Assembly (NCBI GenBank): GCA_024635585.1
Contig: JAGXIP010000006.1
Span: 1 to 48,960 of the forward strand
Reading direction: 5' to 3'
Source of the DNA: Saccharicrinis sp.
GTDB lineage: Bacteria; Bacteroidota; Bacteroidia; Bacteroidales; Marinilabiliaceae
Length of the DNA stretch: 48,960 nucleotides
In this document: positions 1 through 9,621 of the stretch, piece after piece
How the letters are laid out: each line of letters starts with the position of its first letter
Numbering within the stretch: position 1 is the first letter of the stretch
Made by a program: the position numbers and the translations under genes
Notes under the pieces: model-generated
Seen by the model: the letters and a program-made list of their open reading frames with translations, nothing else
What the model was told of the DNA's origin: nothing
The model's database searches: none

Positions 1-1585
1 ACCCAAAGGTGTTCTGGTTTTCTGGGAAGGAGTATTTGGTTTCTTTGTAAACACTTTCCAATTAATGGGAGCTAAAATCCGAAGTATAGTTGCAGATATA
101 CCTATTATAGGTAAAGCGATTGACAAGGATAAAGCCATAAAGGATGCCGAGGAAGCAGCCACTGGTGTGGCTAATGCGCTTGGTAAAATGGCCACTGGAG
201 CCCTACAAGGAATCACCGGACTGGATGAAGGTCAGCAAAAGGCGTTAGTAAGTGGGGTTATAGAGGTAGGTAAAAAGGTTGGTGAAGGGTACTCTAATGG
301 CGTTAAGCAGGGGACTGATGAAAACTTATTTCAGGACTCGATAAACAAAGAATTAGTTGCCCGTCAAAATCTTGAGAACGAAATAAGTGCTCTTATTCTC
401 AAGTCCCGTGACAAAGAAAAATACAGCGCAAAGGAACGACTCGACTTCATAGAACAAGCTAAGAAGAAAAACGAGGAAATGTACGCAGGTCAGAAAGCTC
501 TTAAAGAGGAAGAGTTAAGACTACTTGAGCAGGGTATGGTGCTTGGCGAGAACTCTCAAACTGACTTATTAAAACAGGCACAGTTAAAAGCTGAAGTATT
601 ATCTCTAACCAAGCAAGAAAACGATGCTACGCGCGCCCTGGTCAATCGTGTGAATGAGATGACCGGTGCGGTAGAAAAAGAAAAGGAAGCCAGAGAGGGA
701 GCTACTGAAGCAACTGTTCAAGCACTTACTCCATTAGGGGAATTAGAGAAAGCTCTCCAGGACGCGCAGGATGCTCAAAAAAACGCTGCTAACAAAGAAG
801 AGTGGGCAGAACTCAAGAAAGGTGTTGATGCTGCTAGTAACGCTATTAAAGATTTCAAAGGTGAATTAGAGGAAGAGGTGGTAGTAGCAGTGGAACTTTC
901 CGCTTTAGGTAAATTAGAGGAGGAGCTTAAAAAGGCACAGGAAGCCCAAGCTAATGCCGCTAACAGTGTGGAGTATGAAAATCTTGGTTTAGCAGTAGAT
1001 TCCGCTAGGGAAAAAGTAGCTGAATTTAAAGGGGAGTTCGAAGAAATCGGAGAAATAGATCCACTTGGCTCTTTGATAGATTCTACAAACAGTCTTGGGG
1101 AGGCATTTGGAATAGCTAAAGATAGTTTCGCAGGGTTTGCTATGGGTATGATGAGTGCTATTCCATCCTTGATGAAGACAATGGATGCCTTTAACACCCA
1201 GAAATTAGCACATGCAAGGAAGCAGACTATAGCTAACCAAGGAGAAGCGATTACAGGAGGTATGGCTTCGGCTGCTAAAGCACCTTGGTTTATGGTAATA
1301 CCCATGATAGCTGCCGTAATTGGTACAATAGCTGGTGTATTTTCCTCCCTTCCAAAGTTTGAAACTGGAGGTATCCTTGGAGGCAATTCAATGACAGGTG
1401 ATAAACTCCTATTCAGAGGCAATTCCGGTGAGATGATTCTAAATTCAGGACAACAAGCAAACCTATTTAACATGATTAACAAAGGTACTTCTGGAGGTGC
1501 AGGAGGCGAGGTTACATTTAAACTTAGGGGTACCGATTTAATCGGGTCAATAGATAATACAAGAACTAAAAATAAATCTTTTTAA
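1..1585 (+). CDS. Phage tail tape measure protein, C-terminal part
   Basis: The reading frame is open from base 2, before the ATG at 65, so this is the end of a longer gene cut by the window edge. The protein sets tail length and is threaded through the tail tube. The visible part has a hydrophobic stretch at the extreme left, a long alanine/glutamate-rich coiled coil (about residues 80-330 counted from the ATG at 65), a second hydrophobic segment near residues 410-435, and a C-terminal glycine-rich tail containing TGGILGG and NSGEMILN, a typical ending in tape measure proteins. Two coiled-coil units with the pattern LEKALQDAQDAQ / LEEELKKAQEAQ repeat near residues 227 and 282. Only one base separates it from the next gene. 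Confidence 0.85.
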   Translation, partial: PKGVLVFWEGVFGFFVNTFQLMGAKIRSIVADIPIIGKAIDKDKAIKDAEEAATGVANALGKMATGALQGITGLDEGQQKALVSGVIEVGKKVGEGYSNGVKQGTDENLFQDSINKELVARQNLENEISALILKSRDKEKYSAKERLDFIEQAKKKNEEMYAGQKALKEEELRLLEQGMVLGENSQTDLLKQAQLKAEVLSLTKQENDATRALVNRVNEMTGAVEKEKEAREGATEATVQALTPLGELEKALQDAQDAQKNAANKEEWAELKKGVDAASNAIKDFKGELEEEVVVAVELSALGKLEEELKKAQEAQANAANSVEYENLGLAVDSAREKVAEFKGEFEEIGEIDPLGSLIDSTNSLGEAFGIAKDSFAGFAMGMMSAIPSLMKTMDAFNTQKLAHARKQTIANQGEAITGGMASAAKAPWFMVIPMIAAVIGTIAGVFSSLPKFETGGILGGNSMTGDKLLFRGNSGEMILNSGQQANLFNMINKGTSGGAGGEVTFKLRGTDLIGSIDNTRTKNKSF

Positions 1586-1586
1586 C

Positions 1587-3692
1587 ATGAGTTACGGGCT
1601 AAAGTTTTTCTACGAGTTTCAACAGCGAAGCCCGTACCTACATAGAGTAGAAATACGCGATAAGTATAAAACAGGGGATGCAGGGGCGATAGAAGTCACC
1701 CCTGCACGTTCCTCTTTCGTATGTGAGTATCCAACATTTAAAATCGAGGATACCATAAGAGGCCGTGGTGCTACCTTAGAGTTTATCTATTACGGTGATG
1801 TTGAACCGATACGGGACCTATACACTACCGATATGAAGCGGTTTATGGTCAAGCATTACGTCGATGGTGTTGTGAAATTTGTAGGTTATCTGGATAGTGA
1901 GTTATACGATGAAGATTTTTCAACGGATCCTATTCACGGGGTTGATATGCAGTTGATAGCAAACAACGGTTTCTCAATATTGGGGAGGCTGCCTTTTTTA
2001 GCTATTGATTACACAAAGGGTATTTATTCGCTACTAACACATATTTATGATGTTTTAGATAAGTCTGAATTGCCCTATAAAAAAATATATTTTGCGACAG
2101 ATACAACTACAAATAACTCATACATGTCAAGCACGGAGGACATCAATAATATCCTTGAGGATATATCCCTGAACTACGATAATTGGTTAGATGAAGATAG
2201 TGTATCGTTATCCTGCTATGATGCTTTAGAAAGTATATTAAATATATTCCAACTGTCTATAATAGAGGTTGATTTGAATTTATACATTACAGATAATGAA
2301 AGTAGATTAAAAGACCTTATTACTTACAACGTATACGATCTACAAACAAGAACAAAATTAGCAGATGAAGTAATTGATAACTCAACTATCCAAATTGAAA
2401 ACCTTCCTGCTGTAGTGTTCAATTCATTAACCTATGATAAGGTTTATAATAATCAAAAGATAATAGCTGATAACTATACTTTTTCTGAATTGGTTAATCT
2501 TGATATGTCAGACATATCTGATTTTAAAAATCAAATAGAAGTAGTAGATCATGCTGTGAGTACTCCTTGGAAAGAAACAAAATACAGTACTCACACAAAC
2601 ATTGAAAAATTTGAAAGTAATATAAACTTTATAAATGAGGTAAAAGATGGTGAAGTTGATAATTATATTTCTTGGGATATTGGAACAAATACAAATACAG
2701 ACCCAATAAATCCAAAAATATTATTAAATACTCAAACACAAACAAAATATTTAACTGGTTTCAATAAAATTAAAATAAGTTTTGATTATATGATCAGAGA
2801 CCGTGAAAATTATTTAGAGGGTAATAATTCATCTTTTGAAAAGTTATTTTTTCATTTTCGTTTAAGAGTTGGAAATGAATATTTAGTATCTGCAAGTTTT
2901 TTAACACCTAATTATTTATTTCCAAATCCCTCACCTTATTCAAATAATTTTAAACAAATGATATTGGTTGGAAATGATTTAAAATTTAATACTTGGAATA
3001 AAGCATCTCAAGATTTAAAATCTGATTCAATTACTTACGGTATTAAGAGGTATTATTTTGATGATAATTTTAATGACTTAGTAAAAGGAGAAATTAGTTT
3101 ATTAATCGGTAATATGTTATATATCGAAGATAAAAATAATAATAATATCTCTCTAAGTGGTAAAGAATTAAGAATTAAAAATATAAAAATTGTTGCTGTT
3201 GATGATAATTATGAAAAAGTAAACAATATCGAATATGAAGGAATAGGTGATATTAATGCGATGAAAAGGGGAAAAGATATAAAATGTTATGCGCATAGTG
3301 GTTATAAGTCCAGTAGAATCTCAATAGCAGAAGATTTAAATTACGATGGTGTATTAAATTATATTGGGCTTCCAAATTTTTCACAATTAATTAAAAGTGA
3401 TGGAACAGGTATTAATTATTTCTCACGAGGAATTAACCAAGCGGATATTTTTAAAAGAGACAAGTACCTACTCGAAGAACTACTCCTAGCATCCCTTCTA
3501 GCCAATTACAAGGACAAGAGTGAGATAATAAAAGTCACTTGTGACTACAATAATTTCGACCTACTAAAACCTGTGGTATCCTCTTACATCGACCTAAACA
3601 AAAAATTAATAGTCATAGGTGCCGAAATTGATTACGCAGACAATACAATTGAATTAACACTAAGAAGACTTAGAAACGACCTGATGATATGA
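1587..3692 (+). CDS. Phage tail hub / distal tail structural protein
   Basis: A 701-residue protein directly between tape measure and tail fibre, the position of the distal tail or hub protein in phages of Bacteroidota. The N-terminal ~150 residues are rich in beta-strand-like segments (YGLKFFYEFQ, GATLEFIYYGD, VKFVGYLD), resembling the opening barrel of hub proteins. The C-terminal ~80 residues again look conserved (DYADNTIELTLRRLRND). The middle, about bases 2,400-3,460, is much more A/T-rich and asparagine-rich than either end, suggesting a swapped variable domain. Its stop overlaps the start of the next gene by four bases (ATGA), so translation is probably coupled. The assignment is by position and general character; no catalytic motif is present. 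Confidence 0.6.
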   Translation: MSYGLKFFYEFQQRSPYLHRVEIRDKYKTGDAGAIEVTPARSSFVCEYPTFKIEDTIRGRGATLEFIYYGDVEPIRDLYTTDMKRFMVKHYVDGVVKFVGYLDSELYDEDFSTDPIHGVDMQLIANNGFSILGRLPFLAIDYTKGIYSLLTHIYDVLDKSELPYKKIYFATDTTTNNSYMSSTEDINNILEDISLNYDNWLDEDSVSLSCYDALESILNIFQLSIIEVDLNLYITDNESRLKDLITYNVYDLQTRTKLADEVIDNSTIQIENLPAVVFNSLTYDKVYNNQKIIADNYTFSELVNLDMSDISDFKNQIEVVDHAVSTPWKETKYSTHTNIEKFESNINFINEVKDGEVDNYISWDIGTNTNTDPINPKILLNTQTQTKYLTGFNKIKISFDYMIRDRENYLEGNNSSFEKLFFHFRLRVGNEYLVSASFLTPNYLFPNPSPYSNNFKQMILVGNDLKFNTWNKASQDLKSDSITYGIKRYYFDDNFNDLVKGEISLLIGNMLYIEDKNNNNISLSGKELRIKNIKIVAVDDNYEKVNNIEYEGIGDINAMKRGKDIKCYAHSGYKSSRISIAEDLNYDGVLNYIGLPNFSQLIKSDGTGINYFSRGINQADIFKRDKYLLEELLLASLLANYKDKSEIIKVTCDYNNFDLLKPVVSSYIDLNKKLIVIGAEIDYADNTIELTLRRLRNDLMI

Positions 3693-6600
3693 TTATAAAA
3701 ACACGAAATAAAGTAAAAGAAATCCTCCGGAATAAGGACTTAAACCTAACTGGGTCCGGCTCGGGAAGTGGCTATTCTGGGGGAGTTACAAGTAATCCTA
3801 TTGACACTTCTGTATTCGCTTTAAAAGAAACCCTTGAGGATTACTACACTAAGTTAGTTAGTGATACTACTTTCCTTGGGAAAACAGCTCAAGCAGCGGA
3901 TAGTGCTAAGTTAGGTGGATTCAATGCTGCTGATTATACTCGTAGAAATATTAATGAGAGTATAAGTGGTGCTTGGACTTTTAATAATGATTTAGTTGTA
4001 ACAGGTAATATGACAGCTCCCCAATATCTTACTGATAATGGTGGTGCTGCTGTTAGTCGGAGTGGTACTCAAGTGCAAATAGCTAAGTCAGGTATAAATG
4101 TTGGTGGTGTAGCTTTATTTCATAATAATGTTGATAGGTTAAGTACAACATCAACAGGGGTACTTGTTACAGGAAATTTATCTGCAAATGGTGATTTAAC
4201 TGTAACAGGTAAAGGTAATTTAAAAACTCTTTATTTTGGTTATGATTTTACAACTAAAACTGATGGTGTTAACCTTGGTGTTGATGGTACTAATAGTGGT
4301 TTAAGTTTTTACGATGGTACTGGTAACTCTGCTCGAATATTTAGAGATACTGATTATAAACTTTATGTAGGTGCAAGAAGTGGTAATTTAAACCAAGGTA
4401 TTACTATAGACACTGTAGGAAAAATAGGTATTAATAACACTTCTCCTGCTGAATGGTTAGATGTTGCAGGTAATATAAAATCCAATGCTTCTATTTATAA
4501 CAGCACTTTAAGATTAAGAAGCTCATCCACAGTTGGTATAATTGAAAATATTGGAGGTGGAGCAACTTACATATATGGTGGTGCTAGTGGTGCAGCAAAT
4601 AGTGAAATAGTTTTAGGCTCATCATATACCACTAATACAAGAATAGCAACATCGTTAAAAGTTGGTGCTAATACTGCACCTTCTGAAGCATTAGATGTTG
4701 CAGGTAATATACTATTATCTGGTGGCCTAATGCGTAGTGCTGCACACGTAGGGCATTTGATTGGCAGTTATAACAATATTGCTGCAAATGGCTCTAATTC
4801 AAACCCAATATATACAATTGGCTCAGCCTTTAATCCAAACAGTACCACATTAGGTAATATGTATGGAATAGGTTACGCAAATACATCTGCATCTTTTTTA
4901 TCAAGTTTTGGTACTAATGATTGGGGTATGTATGTTGCAGGGGCAGGAGTTGCTAGAATATTCTTAGGTGGAAGCACTGGAAACGTTGCTGCAACTAATG
5001 CAATATTTAGTGGTAATATTAGATCAAATTCAGAATATCATTTAGGTAATTCGTTGGGTAATGTAGTTTTAAAAAGCTTTCACGATGTAGCTAATAGTAC
5101 AGTAAGGCTTCAACTCGATAATAATTATGGTGGTACTTATAACGATTTTGCTTTTTGGTTAAGGAGTGGAGCAGGTACTCTACAGCGAATGAAAATAACT
5201 AGTGATGGTAAAGTTGTAATAGGTAGTCATACTCCTGTAGAAGCACTTGATGTTAATGGTAGTATTAAAGCAGGTGGTAGCATATACAATGCTACTTTAC
5301 GTATGAGAAATTCAACCCTTAATGGTGTACTTGAGAATATTGCAGGTGGAAATACTTATATTTTTGGTGGAAGTAGTATAGCTGATGGTAGTTTATACTT
5401 AGGCTCTGCATATACAACAAATACTTTTATACCTACTAAATTAAGAGTGGGTAGCTCTACTGCTCCTGCTGAAGCATTAGATGTTACAGGTAATGGTTAT
5501 TTTCAAAAAGATGGTGCAAATAATAATTATAATGGTGGTGCAAATTTAATATTACAAAACTCTAATACTGGAGCTTTTGGTCGAAAATCATCAATTATTT
5601 TTAAAAGTACTGATGTTGATGGTGCAGCTATTTCTGGAGAATATACAAATTATGATAGCACCAATAGTGGTGGTAGTGATTTAGTTTTTCTTACTAAAAA
5701 TTCAGCAAGTGAAGCCACACCTGTAGAAAAAATGCGATTGGATTATTTAGGAAATTTAAAAATATTAAACAGGATAGGAGTAGGTACATCAAATAATCCC
5801 TCTGAAGCTCTCGATATTCTTGGTAATCAATACATTACAGGTACTTTAAGAAATAATTTATTTAATAATACAGGATTTTCTGGACAAGGTTGGAGACTTG
5901 ATCCATCCGATAATAGCAAATCACACTTAGTACTTGATAGGCTTACTGTAAGAGGTAGGATGGATGTTTACGAGTTGGTAATCAATCAGATAAGAGCTAG
6001 TAATGGAAGTTTTTGGATAAGTGATGCAATCAAGACTACAACAGCACAAATGTTAACTACCACTACTTATAGATTTTATTTTGATGATGATGCAGGTAAT
6101 GTTGCTTGTCCATTTGTTGTTGGTGATATCGTTAAAGCTCAACGCTTTACAGGTAGAGGTGTCCAACTTGTGAAAGGTAGAGTTTATACTGTTACTTCAA
6201 CATTTTTTAATATAAATATTGAAACATATAGTGATGTACCTACAGACTTGGATAGGTTAAATGGCCTTGAATTCGTTAGAATTAATAACTTAACTATTGA
6301 CGATAGAAAAGGTGCATTATACTTAACATCAAGTGATAATGGCTCTCCTTTTATGGATGTTATTTATGACGAAGTTGCAAGGCTAAGAGTTGGTAAATTA
6401 GCAGGTGTTGGTACTCAAAAAGGTTATGGTATTTGGGGTAGTCAGGATGGTGTATCGACTGACTTTGTTATATCCACAGGTGATATTGCAAATGGTATTT
6501 CAGCATATGCTAAAATAGCAGGTTTTGATTTTAATTCAAATAGAATTAGAAGTGCTAGTCAGAGACTGCATATTTCAAATCAATACAATAGGTTTGCAGT

Positions 6601-8554
6601 CACTAAGTTTCAAACAGATAATCCTGCCAGTGGTGCAAGGGTGCAAATGTATGCTAATAGTGATACTGATTGGGGAATTTATGGTACGTCTAATGGTACT
6701 ACACCTGATTTTCAACTTGGAAGTACTAACCAAATAGCTGGTTTTGTTTTTACCAATAGTAGACTTAATAAATTGCAATCAGGCGTAAATATTTGGATGG
6801 GTACTGATTATGAAAATGCTGCATACCAAGGATTTGGTGTTTATCTTAATGATTCCAATTGGATTAGAATGGCAACTGTTGGTGGTAATTCATATCTACA
6901 AGCAAAAAAAGATAATAACTTACTATTTAATTTAAACACTGCTGGTACTAGTCAAATTGCTGGATGGAGTTTCAATGATTACTCTTTTAGTAAAGTAGAT
7001 AATGACACTCATATTGGATTATCAACATCAAAGACTCAAACTGCGGATGGCTTTGGTAGATTACAACAAGGTTTTTCAATATTTAGAGACACTGTTGCAA
7101 CTGGCCCTAATGGATTTAAATTGGCTCGAATTGGACAACTAAGTAACGCAGGTACTACGCTTGAAAATACAGATGGTGAGTATGGTTTCCAGTTAGGTTA
7201 TATGGTTAGTAACTCATATAAGGAGTTTATGCGAGTGAGTAATACTGTTGCTCAAATTGCTGGTTGGAATTTTAATGATACTACGCTAAGCAAAACAATT
7301 GGTGGTTTAAAAGTTTGGATGGGTATTGATGAATGGTATAACCAAACTGGTTTTGGAGTATCAAAAGATGCTCAAAATTTCATTAGGATGATTAATGATG
7401 GATTGGGTAATTCTTATTTCCAAGGCTTTAAAGATAATCACGTTTATTTTAATTTATCTACAGCAGGAGATTGTGAAATTGCAGGTATTAAATTTAACAA
7501 TAGCGCTTTATACACAACTAAATGGGCATTAAATAAAGATGGTTCATTTTCTTTTGGTGGTGGTAAAATTTCAGGTGATTCAAACGGTAATTTATCTGTA
7601 GATGGAAGTTTAATTACCAATAATATTACATCAAGTAATTGGAACGGGACAGAAGGAACTAGCTTTAATCTTAATGATGGTAAATTATTATTTGGTGATG
7701 TTATTGAATTAAATTCAGTTACTAAAGAATTAAATGTTTATGACCGTGATACTGAAAAGAATGGTGTTCGTGTTGGTGATTTTGCGTTATCCGATAGTGG
7801 TAGTTTAGGTGGTTCAATTGACACTGATATTAGCGGTACACGCCTTATACCAAGTTTTACAGGTACTTATGCTTTTGCAGGTAATACTTATATTAGTTCA
7901 AGTGGTTCTATTACGGGTGTAAATAATAAAATATCGACATCATTAGAAATTGGTGCAACTTATAATTTGATCACTAATTTAAAATTTCAATTAATAAGAA
8001 AGGCACTACTTAATGATGTTGAATCAATGCGACCCTTTACGGGACAATATTATATGCAAAGAAGTTCATCATTAATTGTTACTGTTTTTAATGGGGCTTC
8101 AGAAGTGTATGTATATAATGAGGCTATGTTACCCACTACTGGTTATATAGATTTGAATGTGGTTTTTACCGCTGTAAGTTCTGAATTAACAGTAATAATA
8201 CAAGTTGATTGTGATATAATAGATGTTGAAGTTTATAGTACTACAGTTAATCATCAACAAGTTTTTCGTGAGAAATGGTATAATATCGAATTTAAAGTAT
8301 CTGAAAAGGATAGTACATCAAGATTAAGACTAATCCCTCAAAGTTCAATTACTGAACTATCAACCAAAGGTTTCCAAAGCCTTTGGGGTGCTGGTAAATA
8401 TTTCAAAATTCAGGATAAGGCAGGTGTTAGCAATTTTATAGAAAGTAAAGGAACTCAAAGCCACAGCAGTCCTAATGGAGTATATAGATTAGAAATATCT
8501 GATGCAGGTATTAAGGCTTATAAATATGGTGTAGCTACCAATATAGTAATATAA
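3689..8554 (+). CDS. Phage tail fibre / receptor-binding protein
   Basis: A 1,621-residue fibre-like protein probably responsible for host recognition. After a glycine/serine linker (residues ~22-35) comes AADSAKLGGFNAADYTRR, a tail-fibre shaft pattern, and then modules built around P(A/S)EALDVxGN, seen at bases ~4,444, 4,678, 5,233, 5,464 and 5,797. Between them a longer unit recurs (ENIGGGATYIYGG at about base 4,540 and ENIAGGNTYIFGG at about 5,335). A second repeat family in the 3' half has IAGWxFND units at about bases 6,955 and 7,255, with related IAGF/IAGI units at 6,510, 6,730 and 7,480. The codons are A/T-rich and asparagine-rich. No S74 intramolecular chaperone signature was recognised at the C terminus. 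Confidence 0.8.
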   Translation: MIIKTRNKVKEILRNKDLNLTGSGSGSGYSGGVTSNPIDTSVFALKETLEDYYTKLVSDTTFLGKTAQAADSAKLGGFNAADYTRRNINESISGAWTFNNDLVVTGNMTAPQYLTDNGGAAVSRSGTQVQIAKSGINVGGVALFHNNVDRLSTTSTGVLVTGNLSANGDLTVTGKGNLKTLYFGYDFTTKTDGVNLGVDGTNSGLSFYDGTGNSARIFRDTDYKLYVGARSGNLNQGITIDTVGKIGINNTSPAEWLDVAGNIKSNASIYNSTLRLRSSSTVGIIENIGGGATYIYGGASGAANSEIVLGSSYTTNTRIATSLKVGANTAPSEALDVAGNILLSGGLMRSAAHVGHLIGSYNNIAANGSNSNPIYTIGSAFNPNSTTLGNMYGIGYANTSASFLSSFGTNDWGMYVAGAGVARIFLGGSTGNVAATNAIFSGNIRSNSEYHLGNSLGNVVLKSFHDVANSTVRLQLDNNYGGTYNDFAFWLRSGAGTLQRMKITSDGKVVIGSHTPVEALDVNGSIKAGGSIYNATLRMRNSTLNGVLENIAGGNTYIFGGSSIADGSLYLGSAYTTNTFIPTKLRVGSSTAPAEALDVTGNGYFQKDGANNNYNGGANLILQNSNTGAFGRKSSIIFKSTDVDGAAISGEYTNYDSTNSGGSDLVFLTKNSASEATPVEKMRLDYLGNLKILNRIGVGTSNNPSEALDILGNQYITGTLRNNLFNNTGFSGQGWRLDPSDNSKSHLVLDRLTVRGRMDVYELVINQIRASNGSFWISDAIKTTTAQMLTTTTYRFYFDDDAGNVACPFVVGDIVKAQRFTGRGVQLVKGRVYTVTSTFFNINIETYSDVPTDLDRLNGLEFVRINNLTIDDRKGALYLTSSDNGSPFMDVIYDEVARLRVGKLAGVGTQKGYGIWGSQDGVSTDFVISTGDIANGISAYAKIAGFDFNSNRIRSASQRLHISNQYNRFAVTKFQTDNPASGARVQMYANSDTDWGIYGTSNGTTPDFQLGSTNQIAGFVFTNSRLNKLQSGVNIWMGTDYENAAYQGFGVYLNDSNWIRMATVGGNSYLQAKKDNNLLFNLNTAGTSQIAGWSFNDYSFSKVDNDTHIGLSTSKTQTADGFGRLQQGFSIFRDTVATGPNGFKLARIGQLSNAGTTLENTDGEYGFQLGYMVSNSYKEFMRVSNTVAQIAGWNFNDTTLSKTIGGLKVWMGIDEWYNQTGFGVSKDAQNFIRMINDGLGNSYFQGFKDNHVYFNLSTAGDCEIAGIKFNNSALYTTKWALNKDGSFSFGGGKISGDSNGNLSVDGSLITNNITSSNWNGTEGTSFNLNDGKLLFGDVIELNSVTKELNVYDRDTEKNGVRVGDFALSDSGSLGGSIDTDISGTRLIPSFTGTYAFAGNTYISSSGSITGVNNKISTSLEIGATYNLITNLKFQLIRKALLNDVESMRPFTGQYYMQRSSSLIVTVFNGASEVYVYNEAMLPTTGYIDLNVVFTAVSSELTVIIQVDCDIIDVEVYSTTVNHQQVFREKWYNIEFKVSEKDSTSRLRLIPQSSITELSTKGFQSLWGAGKYFKIQDKAGVSNFIESKGTQSHSSPNGVYRLEISDAGIKAYKYGVATNIVI
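4444..5826 (+). repeat. Five degenerate fibre modules (P-x-EALDV-x-GN)
   Basis: Within the fibre gene, five copies of a segment encoding P(A/S/V)E-(A/W)-LD(V/I)-x-G-(N/S) begin near bases 4,444, 4,678, 5,233, 5,464 and 5,797. Copies at 4,444-4,710 and 5,233-5,495 are each part of a larger duplicated block of about 230 bases. DNA identity is partial, so these are old duplications and not recent slippage. Confidence 0.7.
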
Positions 8555-8563
8555 TAAATAAAA

Positions 8564-8593
8564 ATCAAAGGGTGATTAATTTCACTCTTTGAT
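8564..8593 (+). terminator. Hairpin after the tail fibre gene
   Basis: ATCAAAGGGTGA pairs with TCACTCTTTGAT around a six-base loop (12 pairs, one G-U). It lies ten bases after the fibre stop and 30 bases before the next start. There is no run of T behind it, so it may attenuate or protect the message instead of terminating fully. Confidence 0.5.
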
Positions 8594-8623
8594 CTAATTT
8601 CAATAAACACAAATAAACAAATT

Positions 8624-8956
8624 ATGGAATTAACATTAAAAAGTGAAGTATTGACACGAGAATTAACAGCATCCTTCGAAGTTGATGCTAACAACATCTT
8701 CAACATTGTTTACAGATACTCCACTAGAGATGGTGTATTGGATGGCAATGTGGATGCTCACGCTACCAAGCAAGGTGCCGAGCAAGGTATGGAAGGGCTC
8801 CGTCAAGTAATAAATATGAATACCCGGGACGGGGTACAGTTCAATGGGGGCTCCTGGGAGTTAGTTGGGGATAACCTAACAGGCTTATCCGGGAAGATTA
8901 AAGCGGACCTCATTACTATCGTAGCAGATCCTGAAACCTACCTTGAAGCTGTGTAA
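8624..8956 (+). CDS. Small phage protein of unknown function
   Basis: A 110-residue acidic protein that I do not recognise. It has no membrane segment or signal peptide and looks like a compact alpha/beta protein, ending in ADLITIVADPETYLEAV. It sits between the tail fibre and the small membrane-protein genes, so a tail-tip accessory or assembly role is possible but only positional. The next gene starts one base after its stop, which suggests a shared transcript. Its G+C content is higher than in the fibre gene and closer to the tape measure, consistent with a conserved late-region gene. Confidence 0.6.
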   Translation: MELTLKSEVLTRELTASFEVDANNIFNIVYRYSTRDGVLDGNVDAHATKQGAEQGMEGLRQVINMNTRDGVQFNGGSWELVGDNLTGLSGKIKADLITIVADPETYLEAV

Positions 8957-8957
8957 T

Positions 8958-9116
8958 ATGAAAAGAGATTGGATACATGGTATTTTAGGAGTGGTTATTC
9001 TCTCCCTTTTAGTTTGGATGGCCGTGACATTATCGGCTGTCCAGACTGACTTGGAGGTAGTAAAGCTGACCGTAGAACACACCAATAGCATAATGGGTAA
9101 TCCTTCCCGAAACTAA
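8958..9116 (+). CDS. Small single-span membrane protein, 52 aa
   Basis: ATG at 8,958 follows the previous stop by one base and the frame ends at TAA 9,114-9,116. The product starts with MKRDWIHG, then a hydrophobic segment (about residues 8-28, containing ILGVVILSLLVWMAV), then a short hydrophilic tail. With the next two genes it forms a run of three small membrane proteins in late phage position, the usual place of holin and spanin genes. It is too short to assign to a family; lysis accessory is an inference from position. Confidence 0.6.
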   Translation: MKRDWIHGILGVVILSLLVWMAVTLSAVQTDLEVVKLTVEHTNSIMGNPSRN

Positions 9117-9132
9117 ATAACCTTAACTAACT

Positions 9133-9432
9133 ATGGAGAAAATAATAAACAGGATTGACGATAAGAAGGGATTAATTACACTCATTATCGCGTTGCTCAC
9201 GATATTCTATTACACTACGGTAATGCAGACGCAGTTCGAGGCAAAAATCGAATACAACACCTCGGAGATACATAAAATAGAGAATAGGATTACCTCAAAT
9301 AATCTGTACCTAGATAAACGGTTTGAGGCTGTAAATACAAATAAAGTTGATATGATTGTATTTGATATGCTTATGAAAAGCTTGGAGGATATCAAGGCCG
9401 ACCTTAAATATCTCCGTGATGGAAAAAAGTAA
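9133..9432 (+). CDS. Small membrane protein with coiled coil (lysis-region)
   Basis: This 99-residue protein has a short cytoplasmic start (MEKIINRIDDKKG), one membrane segment (about residues 14-31, LITLIIALLTIFYYTTV) and a heptad-like hydrophilic helix over residues ~34-95. One span followed by a long coiled coil recalls inner-membrane spanins and the XhlA-type proteins of phage lysis cassettes, but sequence alone does not settle which. Its 3' end overlaps the next gene by 14 or 17 bases, so the two are probably translationally coupled. Confidence 0.6.
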   Translation: MEKIINRIDDKKGLITLIIALLTIFYYTTVMQTQFEAKIEYNTSEIHKIENRITSNNLYLDKRFEAVNTNKVDMIVFDMLMKSLEDIKADLKYLRDGKK

Positions 9433-9616
9433 TTATAGCCGGAGTAAAATATTGGCTTGGTACATCGCAATAGTCACGACAGCCCTTTGTGTGTTGTTAA
9501 TCTTTAAGGGAATGGGAGAAGTGGTGATGGCTATCTTTCCCTCCGGATTTGGCTTCGCAGTAGCCTTATACAGTGCTAAAATTTACAACTTGAGAAAGGA
9601 GAAAAGTATCTCCTAA
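9419..9616 (+). CDS. Small two-span membrane protein, holin-like
   Basis: 65 residues from ATG 9,419 (a GTG at 9,416 is an alternative start one codon earlier). Two hydrophobic segments are visible, roughly residues 9-28 (LAWYIAIVTTALCVLLIF) and 34-53, separated by a short turn and followed by a basic tail (YNLRKEKSIS). Two spans with a charged C-terminus match class II holin topology. It is the last gene of the late block and is followed at once by a good terminator. No endolysin is visible nearby, so the holin call rests on topology and position. Confidence 0.55.
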   Translation: MEKSNYSRSKILAWYIAIVTTALCVLLIFKGMGEVVMAIFPSGFGFAVALYSAKIYNLRKEKSIS

Positions 9617-9621
9617 ATATT

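Noticed and set aside
775..1482. Long antisense open frame (235 codons) inside the tape measure gene
   Set aside because: It mirrors the codon bias of the sense gene, has no start context or domain, and lies fully within a well-supported gene.
4444..5826. CRISPR-like spaced repeats
   Set aside because: The repeats are coding modules of a fibre protein with irregular spacing and diverged sequence; no cas genes.
3689..8554. Diversity-generating retroelement target in the tail fibre
   Set aside because: No reverse transcriptase, template repeat or accessory gene is present in the window; the A/T-rich asparagine codons run through the whole gene instead of a short variable end.
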